Translations under genes and position numbers: made by a program
From: Heyndrickxia sporothermodurans
GTDB lineage: Bacteria; Bacillota; Bacilli; Bacillales; Bacillaceae_C
Length of the DNA stretch: 64,000 nucleotides
NCBI GenBank assembly: GCA_018333075.1
Contig: BORH01000006.1
Span: forward strand, 62,001-126,000
Direction of reading: 5' to 3'
The notes under the pieces: model-generated
What the model was told of the DNA's origin: nothing
The model's database searches: none
Seen by the model: the letters and a program-made list of their open reading frames with translations, nothing else
Part shown: one piece after another, positions 9,190 through 17,242 of the stretch
How the letters are laid out: each line of letters opens with the position of its first letter
How positions within the stretch are numbered: the first letter of the stretch is position 1

Positions 9190-9995
9190 TCCATTTGTTT
9201 GTTAAAGGCCTTGCCAATCAAATATATAATGACGTGAATTGGTAGAAAGCAATAAACAGTCCATCTTTTTGCCTGTATCCATCTATAACGATAAAGCAAT
9301 TGATCAAGCAAATGATTTATACCAATTCCAATAAAATATTTTTGTTTAATAACGGCTATTAGAAGAATCATCGATTGTAGAATCAAATATGGAGGTTCAA
9401 TCAAAAAATGAACCCTGTATTTCCCGATAATCTTCCGCTTACCAAAGATAAATTTTTTAAATACAGCCACTAATACAAAATATATATTTATGTAATTCAC
9501 CCAGATGAAAAAGAATACATTCGTATATCCCACCCATTGATATCTCTTTCTTTCCATAAGAAACATCCATTTTTTCATAATATAAAAATAAGCAGGTATT
9601 AATAATGTCGTATAATACGTGTGCCACCAATTATTTTTAAACCATCTTTTATAAATAAATAGTCTCTCGGTTAATGTATAAAAAAGGGTAATCCCCCCTA
9701 TCCATTTCCACCCTAATCGCAAGAAGGCAATCGTAGTCGCTGAAATCGGAACCAAAAATGCTTGGGATACAATAGCCCCAAAGATCGTATCTAGCCATTT
9801 ATTTTTAAATATTTTTGGATAGTACCGATAGCTACGAAAAAGATTCAAAATAATGATTTCAAACAGATAGGCAAATCCAATACTAGTAAACAGTAATCCA
9901 AATAGTTTTTTGTCTTTTCTTTTTATCATCGTAAAAATGAGTAATATGATATGAACAGCAGTTAATGCGACATAAGGAATCGTATTCTTTTTCAT
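9180..9995 (-). CDS. CBO0543-like polytopic membrane protein, copy 1
   Basis: A 271-residue protein made largely of hydrophobic segments (about seven) separated by Lys/Arg/Trp-rich loops. It is a clear paralogue of the next gene upstream: both begin MKKNTI and share FAYLFE or MAYLFE, then GAIVSQAF and NNWW. Families like this are found in spore-formers and have no assigned function. ATG follows GAGGGA. It is the last gene of a three-gene minus-strand operon with 4-nt overlaps, so translation is probably coupled. Confidence 0.75.
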   Translation of the reverse strand: MKKNTIPYVALTAVHIILLIFTMIKRKDKKLFGLLFTSIGFAYLFEIIILNLFRSYRYYPKIFKNKWLDTIFGAIVSQAFLVPISATTIAFLRLGWKWIGGITLFYTLTERLFIYKRWFKNNWWHTYYTTLLIPAYFYIMKKWMFLMERKRYQWVGYTNVFFFIWVNYINIYFVLVAVFKKFIFGKRKIIGKYRVHFLIEPPYLILQSMILLIAVIKQKYFIGIGINHLLDQLLYRYRWIQAKRWTVYCFLPIHVIIYLIGKAFNKQMEAV

Positions 9996-10840
9996 TGCAT
10001 CCCTCTTCCTATCATTTTGTCAGACTCTATTTTAGATAATTGCTTATTGAAAAATCGTCCTGCTACTAGCAAGCCTAAATTAAAAGGGAGAAAATAATAA
10101 ACCGACCATGAATTTGTTCGAATCCATTTATATTTATACAATAAGCGATCAAGTAAATGAAGCAATCCAAAACCGATAACAGGTGCGTTCATTATAGTAG
10201 ATAAAAAGGCAACACTTGATTTTATTCCACCTACAATAGGTCCAATCACGAAATTTTGATAGTATTTTCTCCTGCCACGTTTTTTTTGAAAAATGAACTT
10301 TTTAAAAATCCCTTCTAATATAAAATTGACATTCGTTAAATTCACCCATAATGTAAAGAACAATGTTCCGTAATTTATCCATTTATATTTCTTTTGTTCT
10401 AGATATTCGGTCCATTTCCTCACAAGCCAAAAGTAAAAAGGCAAACAGGTTAGCGTATAACCCGTTTTCCACCAATTATTTTTAAATAGCTTAAGGCGAA
10501 TAAAAAGTTTCTCTGTGATGGCATAAAAGATAGTGAAGCCTATCGACCACCATTTTCCCAGACGAAATAAAGCTATAAAAGTTGCTGCAGCTGGAACTGT
10601 AAAAGCCTGTGATACAATGGCACCTAAACTAGAATCAATTCGTCTATTTTTAAATACCCTGGGAAAATACTGATAGCCCCGAAGGATATTTAATACAATA
10701 TATTCAAACAGATAGGCCATTCCAACACTTGTAAAAAACAATAGCCATGGCTGTTTTTTACGTTTTTTAACGAAGGTTACTGAGATTAAACCAATATGTA
10801 TGAATGTAAGTATGGAATAGATAATTGTGTTTTTTTTCAT
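9992..10840 (-). CDS. CBO0543-like polytopic membrane protein, copy 2
   Basis: A 282-residue multi-pass membrane protein, paralogous to the gene at 9180-9995 along its whole length (LFFTSVGMAYLFEYI, GAIVSQAF, LFKNNWWKTGY, WVNLTNVNF). Divergence is considerable, so the duplication is old. Its start codon overlaps the stop of the gene upstream by 4 nt and its stop overlaps the next start the same way. Charged, aromatic-rich loops suggest a membrane structural or transport role, but nothing catalytic is visible. Confidence 0.75.
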   Translation of the reverse strand: MKKNTIIYSILTFIHIGLISVTFVKKRKKQPWLLFFTSVGMAYLFEYIVLNILRGYQYFPRVFKNRRIDSSLGAIVSQAFTVPAAATFIALFRLGKWWSIGFTIFYAITEKLFIRLKLFKNNWWKTGYTLTCLPFYFWLVRKWTEYLEQKKYKWINYGTLFFTLWVNLTNVNFILEGIFKKFIFQKKRGRRKYYQNFVIGPIVGGIKSSVAFLSTIMNAPVIGFGLLHLLDRLLYKYKWIRTNSWSVYYFLPFNLGLLVAGRFFNKQLSKIESDKMIGRGMQ

Positions 10841-11325
10841 AATGATCCTCTCTCTTTTTCCACTAACGCTTCCTGCTCAAGTTTGACAATCCATTTAAAA
10901 TACATTAATAAAATGAAAAAAAGAATCGGATTAGCAATAACTGAATGTCCAAGGTTCCACCAGCCATAATGGAAATATCCCCACGGTTCAGGCAATAATG
11001 TAATTAATTCGTAGGATAAAGTAATAATTTCCCATATAAGAAAATAGAAAAGCTTATTCTTGAGCGTTTTTTGAGATGGGTACCATTTAATAAACATGAC
11101 ATTTACGGGAGGTACAACAAACAAATGAGCAACCAGCCCCAAGAAATCAATTCCTTTTGAAAAATACCAATAGCCGTGATATTTGAATTCAATATACATA
11201 TCGAAGCTTGTTTGAAGGGCTATTGTAAAAGTAATAATATGAAGGATTTGACTTCTCGTGATTCTTCTTTTTGTCAAATAAGCGATTGAATTAAATAAAA
11301 TGATTACAATAAATAGTCCGATCAT
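10837..11325 (-). CDS. CBO0543-family membrane protein
   Basis: A 162-residue protein with about five membrane segments. It has features of the CBO0543 family, such as FDMYIEFKYHGYWYF and PPVNVMFIKWYP. The start MIGLFIV at 11325 is preferred because AAGGAG lies just upstream; the longer reading frame starts before that site. It is the first gene of the operon with the two larger membrane proteins, overlapping the next by 4 nt. In other Bacilli, members of this family often occur next to each other; function unknown. Confidence 0.7.
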   Translation of the reverse strand: MIGLFIVIILFNSIAYLTKRRITRSQILHIITFTIALQTSFDMYIEFKYHGYWYFSKGIDFLGLVAHLFVVPPVNVMFIKWYPSQKTLKNKLFYFLIWEIITLSYELITLLPEPWGYFHYGWWNLGHSVIANPILFFILLMYFKWIVKLEQEALVEKERGSL

Positions 11326-11436
11326 ATTTTGGCTCCTTTTTAATAACTTTTCCATATAGAGATTTAACATACAAATTAATTTACAAATCGAGAATGAATT
11401 ACCAATTTAAAAAGGAGACTATTAATTAGCCTCCCC

Positions 11437-11868
11437 TTAAATTGATTTACTATATAAAACCGCTTGTGCAATTCCAATAAAATATTCTGATTCATCGATG
11501 ATATGCTTCATCACTACTTTAGCAGTCATATTATCTTTAATTGGTTCACTTTCTTGAATGAGCTGATTACAAAATGAAATGAAATCAGCACTTTGTTCTA
11601 AACAAAAAGAAACGAGCTTCGTTAATTCTCGATATAAATCATAAGTAAACGTACCTGTCGTTCGAATCGTAGTTTCAATGAATTGAATGACTCGACTATG
11701 GGCATCTCGAAATTCTGCTTCCCATTTAACTAAAGCATCAATATATTCTTCCTCTAGTCCCTTCACAAGCTCCCGGATTACGATTGTATGCTCTTCCTCC
11801 TGCTGCTTCCAAAATTCACATTCATCCAGCACTCGAAGTGGCATTGAATTCCCATAATAATATTGCAC
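11437..11868 (-). CDS. DUF2935-like helical protein
   Basis: A mostly helical 143-residue protein beginning with GTG (MQYYYGNSMPLRVLDECEFW), AAGGGG eight nt upstream. Glu/His-rich helices (EFWKQQEEEHTIVI, EAEFRDAHSRVI) resemble the ferritin-like DUF2935 proteins of Bacilli, which are suspected metal binders. It has about half the length of the usual two-domain form. Assignment is by pattern only. It lies about 110 nt upstream of the membrane-protein operon and could be its first gene. Confidence 0.55.
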   Translation of the reverse strand: MQYYYGNSMPLRVLDECEFWKQQEEEHTIVIRELVKGLEEEYIDALVKWEAEFRDAHSRVIQFIETTIRTTGTFTYDLYRELTKLVSFCLEQSADFISFCNQLIQESEPIKDNMTAKVVMKHIIDESEYFIGIAQAVLYSKSI

Positions 11869-12179
11869 GCAATCATCCCCTTCACTTTTTTTCTCTATTT
11901 AAAGCTTATTAAATCCATCGTGTGAAAAGAACTACAGCTAGTGATACTTTTACTTTATATAAAATGATATTCTCTCTTTTTTACATATACTCTTTTTTAC
12001 CTACTACCTCCTTCTATTGTCCTAATTAAAATCATTCCTCTCTAAATAAGCTAGGTTATTCCTCCTGATTATTCTGTGTTCTAAAGGAAAATTCACCCTC
12101 TACAGCAAAATATAAACCTAACTTCATAAATGACCTACCAGATGATAAAAAGAAAGCTAATACAAAGGGAGGATGTTTC
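11869..12179. other. intergenic region, nothing recognised
   Basis: This 311-nt AT-rich gap separates the divergent DUF2935-like gene and the RNPP-like regulator and must hold both promoters. I see no gene, hairpin or repeat in it. A ribosome site (GGGAGGATG) ends it at 12170-12178. Confidence 0.6.
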
Positions 12180-13424
12180 ATGCAAGTGGGGGAAATTATT
12201 AAATTTTATCGTGAAAGGAATGGACTAACACAAGCACAATTAGGCCAAGGGATATGTACTGCCACACATGTCAGTAAAATTGAGCATGGAAAAACCGCTT
12301 TTTCTTCTGAGATTATTGCCCTTTTTTCAGAACGGTTACAAATAGATATTCAAAAAGAAATCGAATCGTTTCAAGACATTGAAAAGCAACTACATCATTG
12401 GCATCACCTGATTATCCTGCAGAGAATGAAGGATATAGAAAAAATGAAAGAAAACCTGGAAGCGTCACCATTTATTCATTTTTCAAAATACGCATCCTTA
12501 TTTCATTTATTACAGGCGAGATATTATCTTTTAAACGAAGAAGACGAAAAGGCCTTTCAAATTTTAAAAGCTCTTAAAAATAAACAGAATGAGCTCCTTC
12601 CATATGAAAAAAACTTGCTGTTACATGCTTTAGGCATTTATTATCTTTTTCATTCATCAAATAGCAAAAACGAGCAAAAAGCCCTTCAGCTTTTAAAACG
12701 AATTAAAATAGAGGAATACGGAAACTACGAATATTATTATCACTTAGCCGTTGCCTATCATTTTATGGAATCGAAAATGATGTCATATATTTATGCAGAA
12801 AAAGCCTTAAGGCATTTCAAAAAAACGAATAATTTTCTACACGCTTTTAATGCTGAATCCTTAATTTTAGTACAGGTTGGGAGTGAGATTTACCTTGATT
12901 TTAAAGAGCTTGAAGAACGTTATCAAAACTTAATCCATGATAGTGAAGTACTTGGGGCTATGAATAAAAAAGGGATGTTTCTTAGTAATCTTGGATTAGA
13001 GTATTATAAAAGAGAGGAATATGCTCAAGCTCAAAAATGCTATGATGAGGCATTAAAACTAGCTGAAAAATCCTCTACAACCTATTTGAAAAGATTATAC
13101 AATTATGTAAACACTTGTGCAGAAGGAAAATTGCTTCGAAAAACAATATTGCTAAAAAAAGCTCGCGAAGGGATATCCCTTGCTAAAAAATTTGATAATA
13201 GGCTATACCTCATTCTATTTAAGCTCGTTATGCTAAATATTGAAAATCAATTGGACAAATACTATAACTACCTAGAAAAATACGTTCTCCCCTATTTCAA
13301 AAAAAATAATGAGATTCGCTGGATTAATCGATTTGGAAAAAAGCTATATGATCATTATGTAGAAACCGAACAGCCATTAAAGGCCTATGATATTTCAAGC
13401 ATTTTCATGAGTACGATCTCATAA
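12180..13424 (+). CDS. RNPP-like transcriptional regulator (XRE HTH + TPR)
   Basis: A 414-residue protein: an XRE helix-turn-helix at about 1-60 (GLTQAQLGQGICTATHVSKI), then about 330 residues of paired helices typical of tetratricopeptide repeats, e.g. LGLEYYKREEYAQAQKCYDE near 275. This is the architecture of RNPP peptide-pheromone receptors (PlcR, NprR). NprR controls a neutral protease, and a neutral protease lies 1.7 kb downstream, so a similar role is plausible. I find no NprX/PapR-type peptide gene after it, only a terminator. Other XRE-TPR regulators are not peptide sensors, so this stays an inference. Confidence 0.75.
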   Translation: MQVGEIIKFYRERNGLTQAQLGQGICTATHVSKIEHGKTAFSSEIIALFSERLQIDIQKEIESFQDIEKQLHHWHHLIILQRMKDIEKMKENLEASPFIHFSKYASLFHLLQARYYLLNEEDEKAFQILKALKNKQNELLPYEKNLLLHALGIYYLFHSSNSKNEQKALQLLKRIKIEEYGNYEYYYHLAVAYHFMESKMMSYIYAEKALRHFKKTNNFLHAFNAESLILVQVGSEIYLDFKELEERYQNLIHDSEVLGAMNKKGMFLSNLGLEYYKREEYAQAQKCYDEALKLAEKSSTTYLKRLYNYVNTCAEGKLLRKTILLKKAREGISLAKKFDNRLYLILFKLVMLNIENQLDKYYNYLEKYVLPYFKKNNEIRWINRFGKKLYDHYVETEQPLKAYDISSIFMSTIS

Positions 13425-13464
13425 ATGTATTTGTCATTATTTTTTATCATCTTTATAATAAACT

Positions 13465-13507
13465 AAAGCCCATGAACTACTATAGCTTCATAGTTCTGGG
13501 CTTTTTT
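13465..13507. terminator. bidirectional terminator between regulator and calY
   Basis: AAAGCCCATGAACTA pairs with TAGTTCTGGGCTTT (one bulge), followed by a T-run on the plus strand and preceded by an A-containing stretch on the minus side. It separates convergent genes. Confidence 0.85.
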
Positions 13508-13518
13508 CTCATCTAGTA

Positions 13519-14118
13519 TTAGCCTTCATTTAAGCTTCCTGCTGCCTGCTCAGCATTAAACTTCCATTCAACCTGGAGTGCGTCACCTTGGAATTGATTT
13601 TGATCCTGACCATTGTCCTTAAATTCGAACAGAACGATCATTTTATTTTTGTCTCCCGGATTCAGTCCATTTGGCTTTGGTCCTGCTATTGTATCAATTT
13701 GTGTAAGGTCCGGTGTTTGGTTTTGCAAATCATAAAGGGTTGTTTCAATGACCGGTGTACTTGCGTTATTTTGGTTGTAAAGTATCGTTACTTTTATATG
13801 CTTCGCCATATCATCAGTATTTTCTTTTCCATCTAGCTTTGCATCATTTACAGCGTATTTCGTGTTTAATAAAACTTTTGAAATTGTTAAAGTACCATTA
13901 TTCTGTAATTCAAATTCACGCTTAATTTCATCACCAGGCTTGATGTTATTAATATTCACAACTGCCTCTGGATTAACTGATAAATCTAATGTACCTGCAG
14001 CAAACGTATTATTGGTAGCAACACTGTCGCTAAAATAAGCAAATGTTCCTCCTCCAATTAAAGAAAAACCAAATGCAGCTGTAATAAATCCTTTTGTTAC
14101 CTTCTTTGTTAAACTCAT
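13519..14118 (-). CDS. calY: CalY/TasA-family fibre protein or camelysin
   Basis: A 199-residue secreted protein. The N-terminus MSLTKKVTKGFITAAFGFSL leads to GGGTFAYFSDS, typical for SipW-processed TasA/CalY proteins; mature CalY starts near FSDS. The rest is the jelly-roll-like region with KPGDEIKREFELQNNGTLTI. TasA/CalY proteins assemble into biofilm matrix fibres; CalY was also described as the protease camelysin. Which role applies here is not visible. Ribosome site GGGGAGG. It is 79 nt downstream of sipW, so the two form an operon in the usual order. Confidence 0.9.
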   Translation of the reverse strand: MSLTKKVTKGFITAAFGFSLIGGGTFAYFSDSVATNNTFAAGTLDLSVNPEAVVNINNIKPGDEIKREFELQNNGTLTISKVLLNTKYAVNDAKLDGKENTDDMAKHIKVTILYNQNNASTPVIETTLYDLQNQTPDLTQIDTIAGPKPNGLNPGDKNKMIVLFEFKDNGQDQNQFQGDALQVEWKFNAEQAAGSLNEG

Positions 14119-14197
14119 GTTTTTTCCTCCCCTATTTATATTAAAATCTATTACTCTCTTATCTATCTTTTTGATAAGTAAGAGCTATTCCCCATTT

Positions 14198-14740
14198 TTA
14201 AGCATTTTTCGCTTCTACTTCTTTCATTGCCATAATTAAAGAACGAGCTGCTGAAAGCACTAATAATACTCCTGGAATGATAAGCATCAATGCAGCTCCT
14301 GTTTTTGAAGTTGCATAGTTGATAACATATCCTGCATATGGAATCGTGAAATTTGTATATTTTCCCACGACATTTTTTGACATAACGAGATTCATATCGG
14401 GTGCGTCATTATTATCCCCTTTCGTTTTGTAAAGAGCTTGTCCATTTAACTTCTTTACTTCAACGATTCTATGGGTAACCAATTTTTCTCCATCATTAAA
14501 CGTAATAACATCGTTTTTTTGATAAGGTGTTTGTGTATCTTTAAGCTTTATAGCAATAATTGATCCTGTTTGAAAGGTCTGTTCCATTGACCCTGATAAA
14601 ACAACCTTCACTTGATAGCCTAAGATGGTTGGCTCACCACCGGAAGCCTTGGAAGAAAGAACGATGACGACTAAACTACATAATAATAGTAAAAACAATC
14701 CACTTATTACCTTACTTGCTATACGCATGACTCTCTTCAT
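14198..14740 (-). CDS. sipW: ER-type signal peptidase I, SipW
   Basis: A 180-residue membrane signal peptidase of the archaeal/ER type with a Ser-His pair instead of Ser-Lys: S51 in VVLSGSMEQT and H90 in LVTHRIVEV, plus acidic residues in GDNNDAPD. TM segments are at about 11-30 and near the C-terminus (146-170). SipW cleaves TasA/CalY-type preproteins, and calY lies directly downstream. In Bacillus subtilis the operon is repressed by SinR; I could not find a convincing SinR site in the upstream gap. Confidence 0.92.
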   Translation of the reverse strand: MKRVMRIASKVISGLFLLLLCSLVVIVLSSKASGGEPTILGYQVKVVLSGSMEQTFQTGSIIAIKLKDTQTPYQKNDVITFNDGEKLVTHRIVEVKKLNGQALYKTKGDNNDAPDMNLVMSKNVVGKYTNFTIPYAGYVINYATSKTGAALMLIIPGVLLVLSAARSLIMAMKEVEAKNA

Positions 14741-14932
14741 CCTTTTCTATCACCTCCATCTTTTATCTTGTAGTTTCTTGTCCACGCTTTAGAATCCTCT
14801 ACATAATAATCAAAGGTTTATTGAATATGCTATTATCATTTTTTCAACAAATGTTTAACTTCATCGTTTATCTCCTACTTTCCTTTGAAATTTTGTATTG
14901 TGTCAATCGTACTGAATTATCGGAATATTGTA

Positions 14933-15031
14933 AATTGGGTTATTTCCCTATGAAAATTAGTAGATTCCGGTTCTAATTTTTAGCAAAAATACTAGAAAGC
15001 TATGAAATATATCAATTAAAATAACCCAATT
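14933..15031. repeat. 13-bp inverted repeat flanking the npr promoter region
   Basis: AATTGGGTTATTT at 14933-14945 and its exact reverse complement at 15019-15031 are separated by 73 nt in the 356-nt gap between divergent sipW and the protease gene. Perfect 13-mers this close are unlikely by chance. They could be paired regulator sites allowing DNA looping, or arms of a leader hairpin. No other gene is visible in the gap. Confidence 0.75.
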
Positions 15032-15096
15032 GACGGTTAGTTGAAAATTCAGAATAATGGGGATGAAATTTAAAAAATTATGGAGAGGTGATTGGA

Positions 15097-16818
15097 TTGA
15101 AAAAAAGAAAGAAGAAAATGAAGAAGGTTGTCCCTGCTGTCTTGGCTGCATCTATCACATTGGGAGGAATGGCATTACCAATTCAGCATACATTTGCAAA
15201 AGAAACAATCAAGTATAATCAGCAATTGAAAACTCCTTCCTCAATCATCGGAAAATGGCAGGCACCAAAAGGACTCAGCAGACAGGAGGCCGTATACGCT
15301 TTTCTTCAGTCAAAAGGTCAATTATTTAAATCTGCAGCCAATGTAAAGGATCAATTTAAAATTGTTAAAGAACAAGAGGACAAAGCAACAAATACGTATC
15401 ACTTCCGTACCGTTGAGCAATATAACGGCATTCCAATTTATGGATCAGATCAAACCATTGCCCTAGATAAAGATAATAATGTATATGCATTCTTCGGAAA
15501 AGTAACGCCAACTTTAACAGCCCGTTCAGTCCTTTCGACAACTGCTTCCCTTTCAAAGGAAGAAGCTGTTGAAGCAGCCAAGCAAAACATTGAAAAACAA
15601 ATTGGAAAAGTGAGCTATTATGACGGTGACATTGACTCACAATTAATTTTTTACCCATATAAAGGGAAGAACTATCTTGCTTACTTAGTAAAAGCATCTA
15701 CCTCTAAGCCTGAACCTGGATTCTGGCATTATTTTGTCGATGCCACTAATGGAAATATCATTCATAGCTTTAATGCGATTCAGAATGCTACTATTCCAGA
15801 TAATGCAACACCTATCCAAGCACGCGGCATGGATATTTTCGGAAAGCTACAAACCTTTCAAGCGATTCAAAATCCCGAGGATGGTAAAAGCTATTTATTT
15901 GATGGAACACGTTCAAACGGGGTTCATACCTTTAATGCGATGCATCTAGGAACTGATATCTTTATTATTCTCTCTGCATTGCTAGGCTACACAGGAGCTG
16001 AAGTGACCAGTTCTTCAAGCTTCTTCTATGATCCAGCCGCCGTATCGGCCCATATTAATGCAGAAAAGGTTTATGATTATTATCAAAAAACCTTTAAAAG
16101 AGATTCTCTTGATGACAAGGGTATGAAAATCATCTCCTCTGTTCACATTGGTGATAAATGGAATAATGCAGCCTGGAACGGAAAACAAATGCTTTATGGA
16201 GATGGTGATGGAAAAAGAATGATCTCTTTATCGGGTGGTCTTGACGTCATTGGTCATGAAATGACACATGGAGTGATTACAAACACATCTGATTTAGAAT
16301 ATGAAGGAGAATCTGGGGCTCTTAATGAATCACTTGCAGATATAATGGGATCATTTATTGAAAATAAAACTGGTGACGATCTATGGCTCATGGGTGAAGA
16401 CATTTATACACCTGATATTCCAGGCGATGGTCTACGTTCATTAAGCGACCCAGGATCCATTTATATCGGCGGCTACACTGAATCTGGTTACTATCCGGAT
16501 CATTATGATCAACGTTATTTAGGAACACAAGATAATGGTGGAGTCCATATAAACAGCAGTATTAACAATAAAGCCGCTCATTTAATCACTGCTGGAGGCA
16601 CTCACTATGGAGTAACCGTTAATGGAATTGGAAAAGCTAAAGCTGAGAAAATTTTCTATCGTACCTTAACCCTTTACTTAACATCATCCTCTGATTTCAG
16701 TCAAATGCGTCAAGCTGTCACCCAAGCAGCAAGAGACCTCTATCCAGATAAAAACGGCCAACCATCTGTAGAGGTACAAGCGGTCACTAATGCATATGAC
16801 GCTGTTGGCGTACACTAA
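15097..16818 (+). CDS. npr: bacillolysin-type neutral metalloprotease (M4)
   Basis: A 573-residue preproenzyme. A Lys-rich start and hydrophobic core form the signal peptide (cut near TFA-KE, residue 34); FTP and PepSY propeptide domains fill about 40-230; the thermolysin domain follows with zinc motif HEMTH at 387-391, downstream Glu ligand in GALNESLADIMG, and the catalytic GGVHINSS. It should be secreted and degrade extracellular protein. The TTG at 15097 is chosen because GGAGAGG lies at 15082-15088; the GTG at 15088 overlaps that site. A gene for an RNPP-like regulator is nearby. Confidence 0.93.
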   Translation: MKKRKKKMKKVVPAVLAASITLGGMALPIQHTFAKETIKYNQQLKTPSSIIGKWQAPKGLSRQEAVYAFLQSKGQLFKSAANVKDQFKIVKEQEDKATNTYHFRTVEQYNGIPIYGSDQTIALDKDNNVYAFFGKVTPTLTARSVLSTTASLSKEEAVEAAKQNIEKQIGKVSYYDGDIDSQLIFYPYKGKNYLAYLVKASTSKPEPGFWHYFVDATNGNIIHSFNAIQNATIPDNATPIQARGMDIFGKLQTFQAIQNPEDGKSYLFDGTRSNGVHTFNAMHLGTDIFIILSALLGYTGAEVTSSSSFFYDPAAVSAHINAEKVYDYYQKTFKRDSLDDKGMKIISSVHIGDKWNNAAWNGKQMLYGDGDGKRMISLSGGLDVIGHEMTHGVITNTSDLEYEGESGALNESLADIMGSFIENKTGDDLWLMGEDIYTPDIPGDGLRSLSDPGSIYIGGYTESGYYPDHYDQRYLGTQDNGGVHINSSINNKAAHLITAGGTHYGVTVNGIGKAKAEKIFYRTLTLYLTSSSDFSQMRQAVTQAARDLYPDKNGQPSVEVQAVTNAYDAVGVH

Positions 16819-16826
16819 TTAACTGG

Positions 16827-16859
16827 AAGGATGCTCCTAAATAAGGACATCCTTTTTTT
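16827..16859 (+). terminator. rho-independent terminator after npr
   Basis: AAGGATG (16827-16833) pairs with CATCCTT (16848-16854) and is followed by a T-run. Confidence 0.85.
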
Positions 16860-16936
16860 GCATTCTATTTACTACTAAATAATCCAGCTTCACTTAAAAA
16901 TTTCATCCTCTCATTTTAGGACAATCGATTCTGAGC

Positions 16937-16997
16937 TGTGGATATCTTTTATAATTAAAATCCACAAGTCCCCAATTGTGGATTACATCGTGGATAA
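16937..16997. other. cluster of four DnaA-box-like sequences
   Basis: Within 61 nt of a 424-nt gene-free gap there are TGTGGATAT (16937), AAATCCACA (16958), TGTGGATTA (16977) and CGTGGATAA (16989). Against TTATCCACA or its complement TGTGGATAA these are 8/9, 7/9, 8/9 and 8/9. Clusters like this can bind DnaA outside the origin. No dnaA, dnaN or origin genes are close, so it is not oriC. The rest of the gap shows no gene. Confidence 0.5.
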
Positions 16998-17242
16998 CTT
17001 TTATCAATCCCCAATTCGTTTTTTAAGACATTCCCTTCTCTTATTAAACATATTTCCCCATTATCTCTTAATTAGGTATAAAGTTCACTATTTTCTAAAA
17101 TGAGATCTTAATCGAATCATTTGCGGGCGATTCAAAACTTAATTACCTAGGAGAAACATATTAGCTTCAATGAATAAATTCCGCTTCCCTGTTTCATGAT
17201 AATTCGAATGAAATATATATTCAACTTACGGAGGCTTGTATT

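Noticed and set aside
13425-13466. A 13-codon hydrophobic frame (MYLSLFFIIFIIN) right after the RNPP-like regulator, a possible peptide pheromone
   Set aside because: No ribosome site, far shorter than NprX or PapR precursors, and no exported cut site pattern.
17195-17225. NsrR-like AT-rich palindrome upstream of hmp
   Set aside because: Only the outer GAAT/ATTC arms pair; the core does not match the NsrR consensus well enough.
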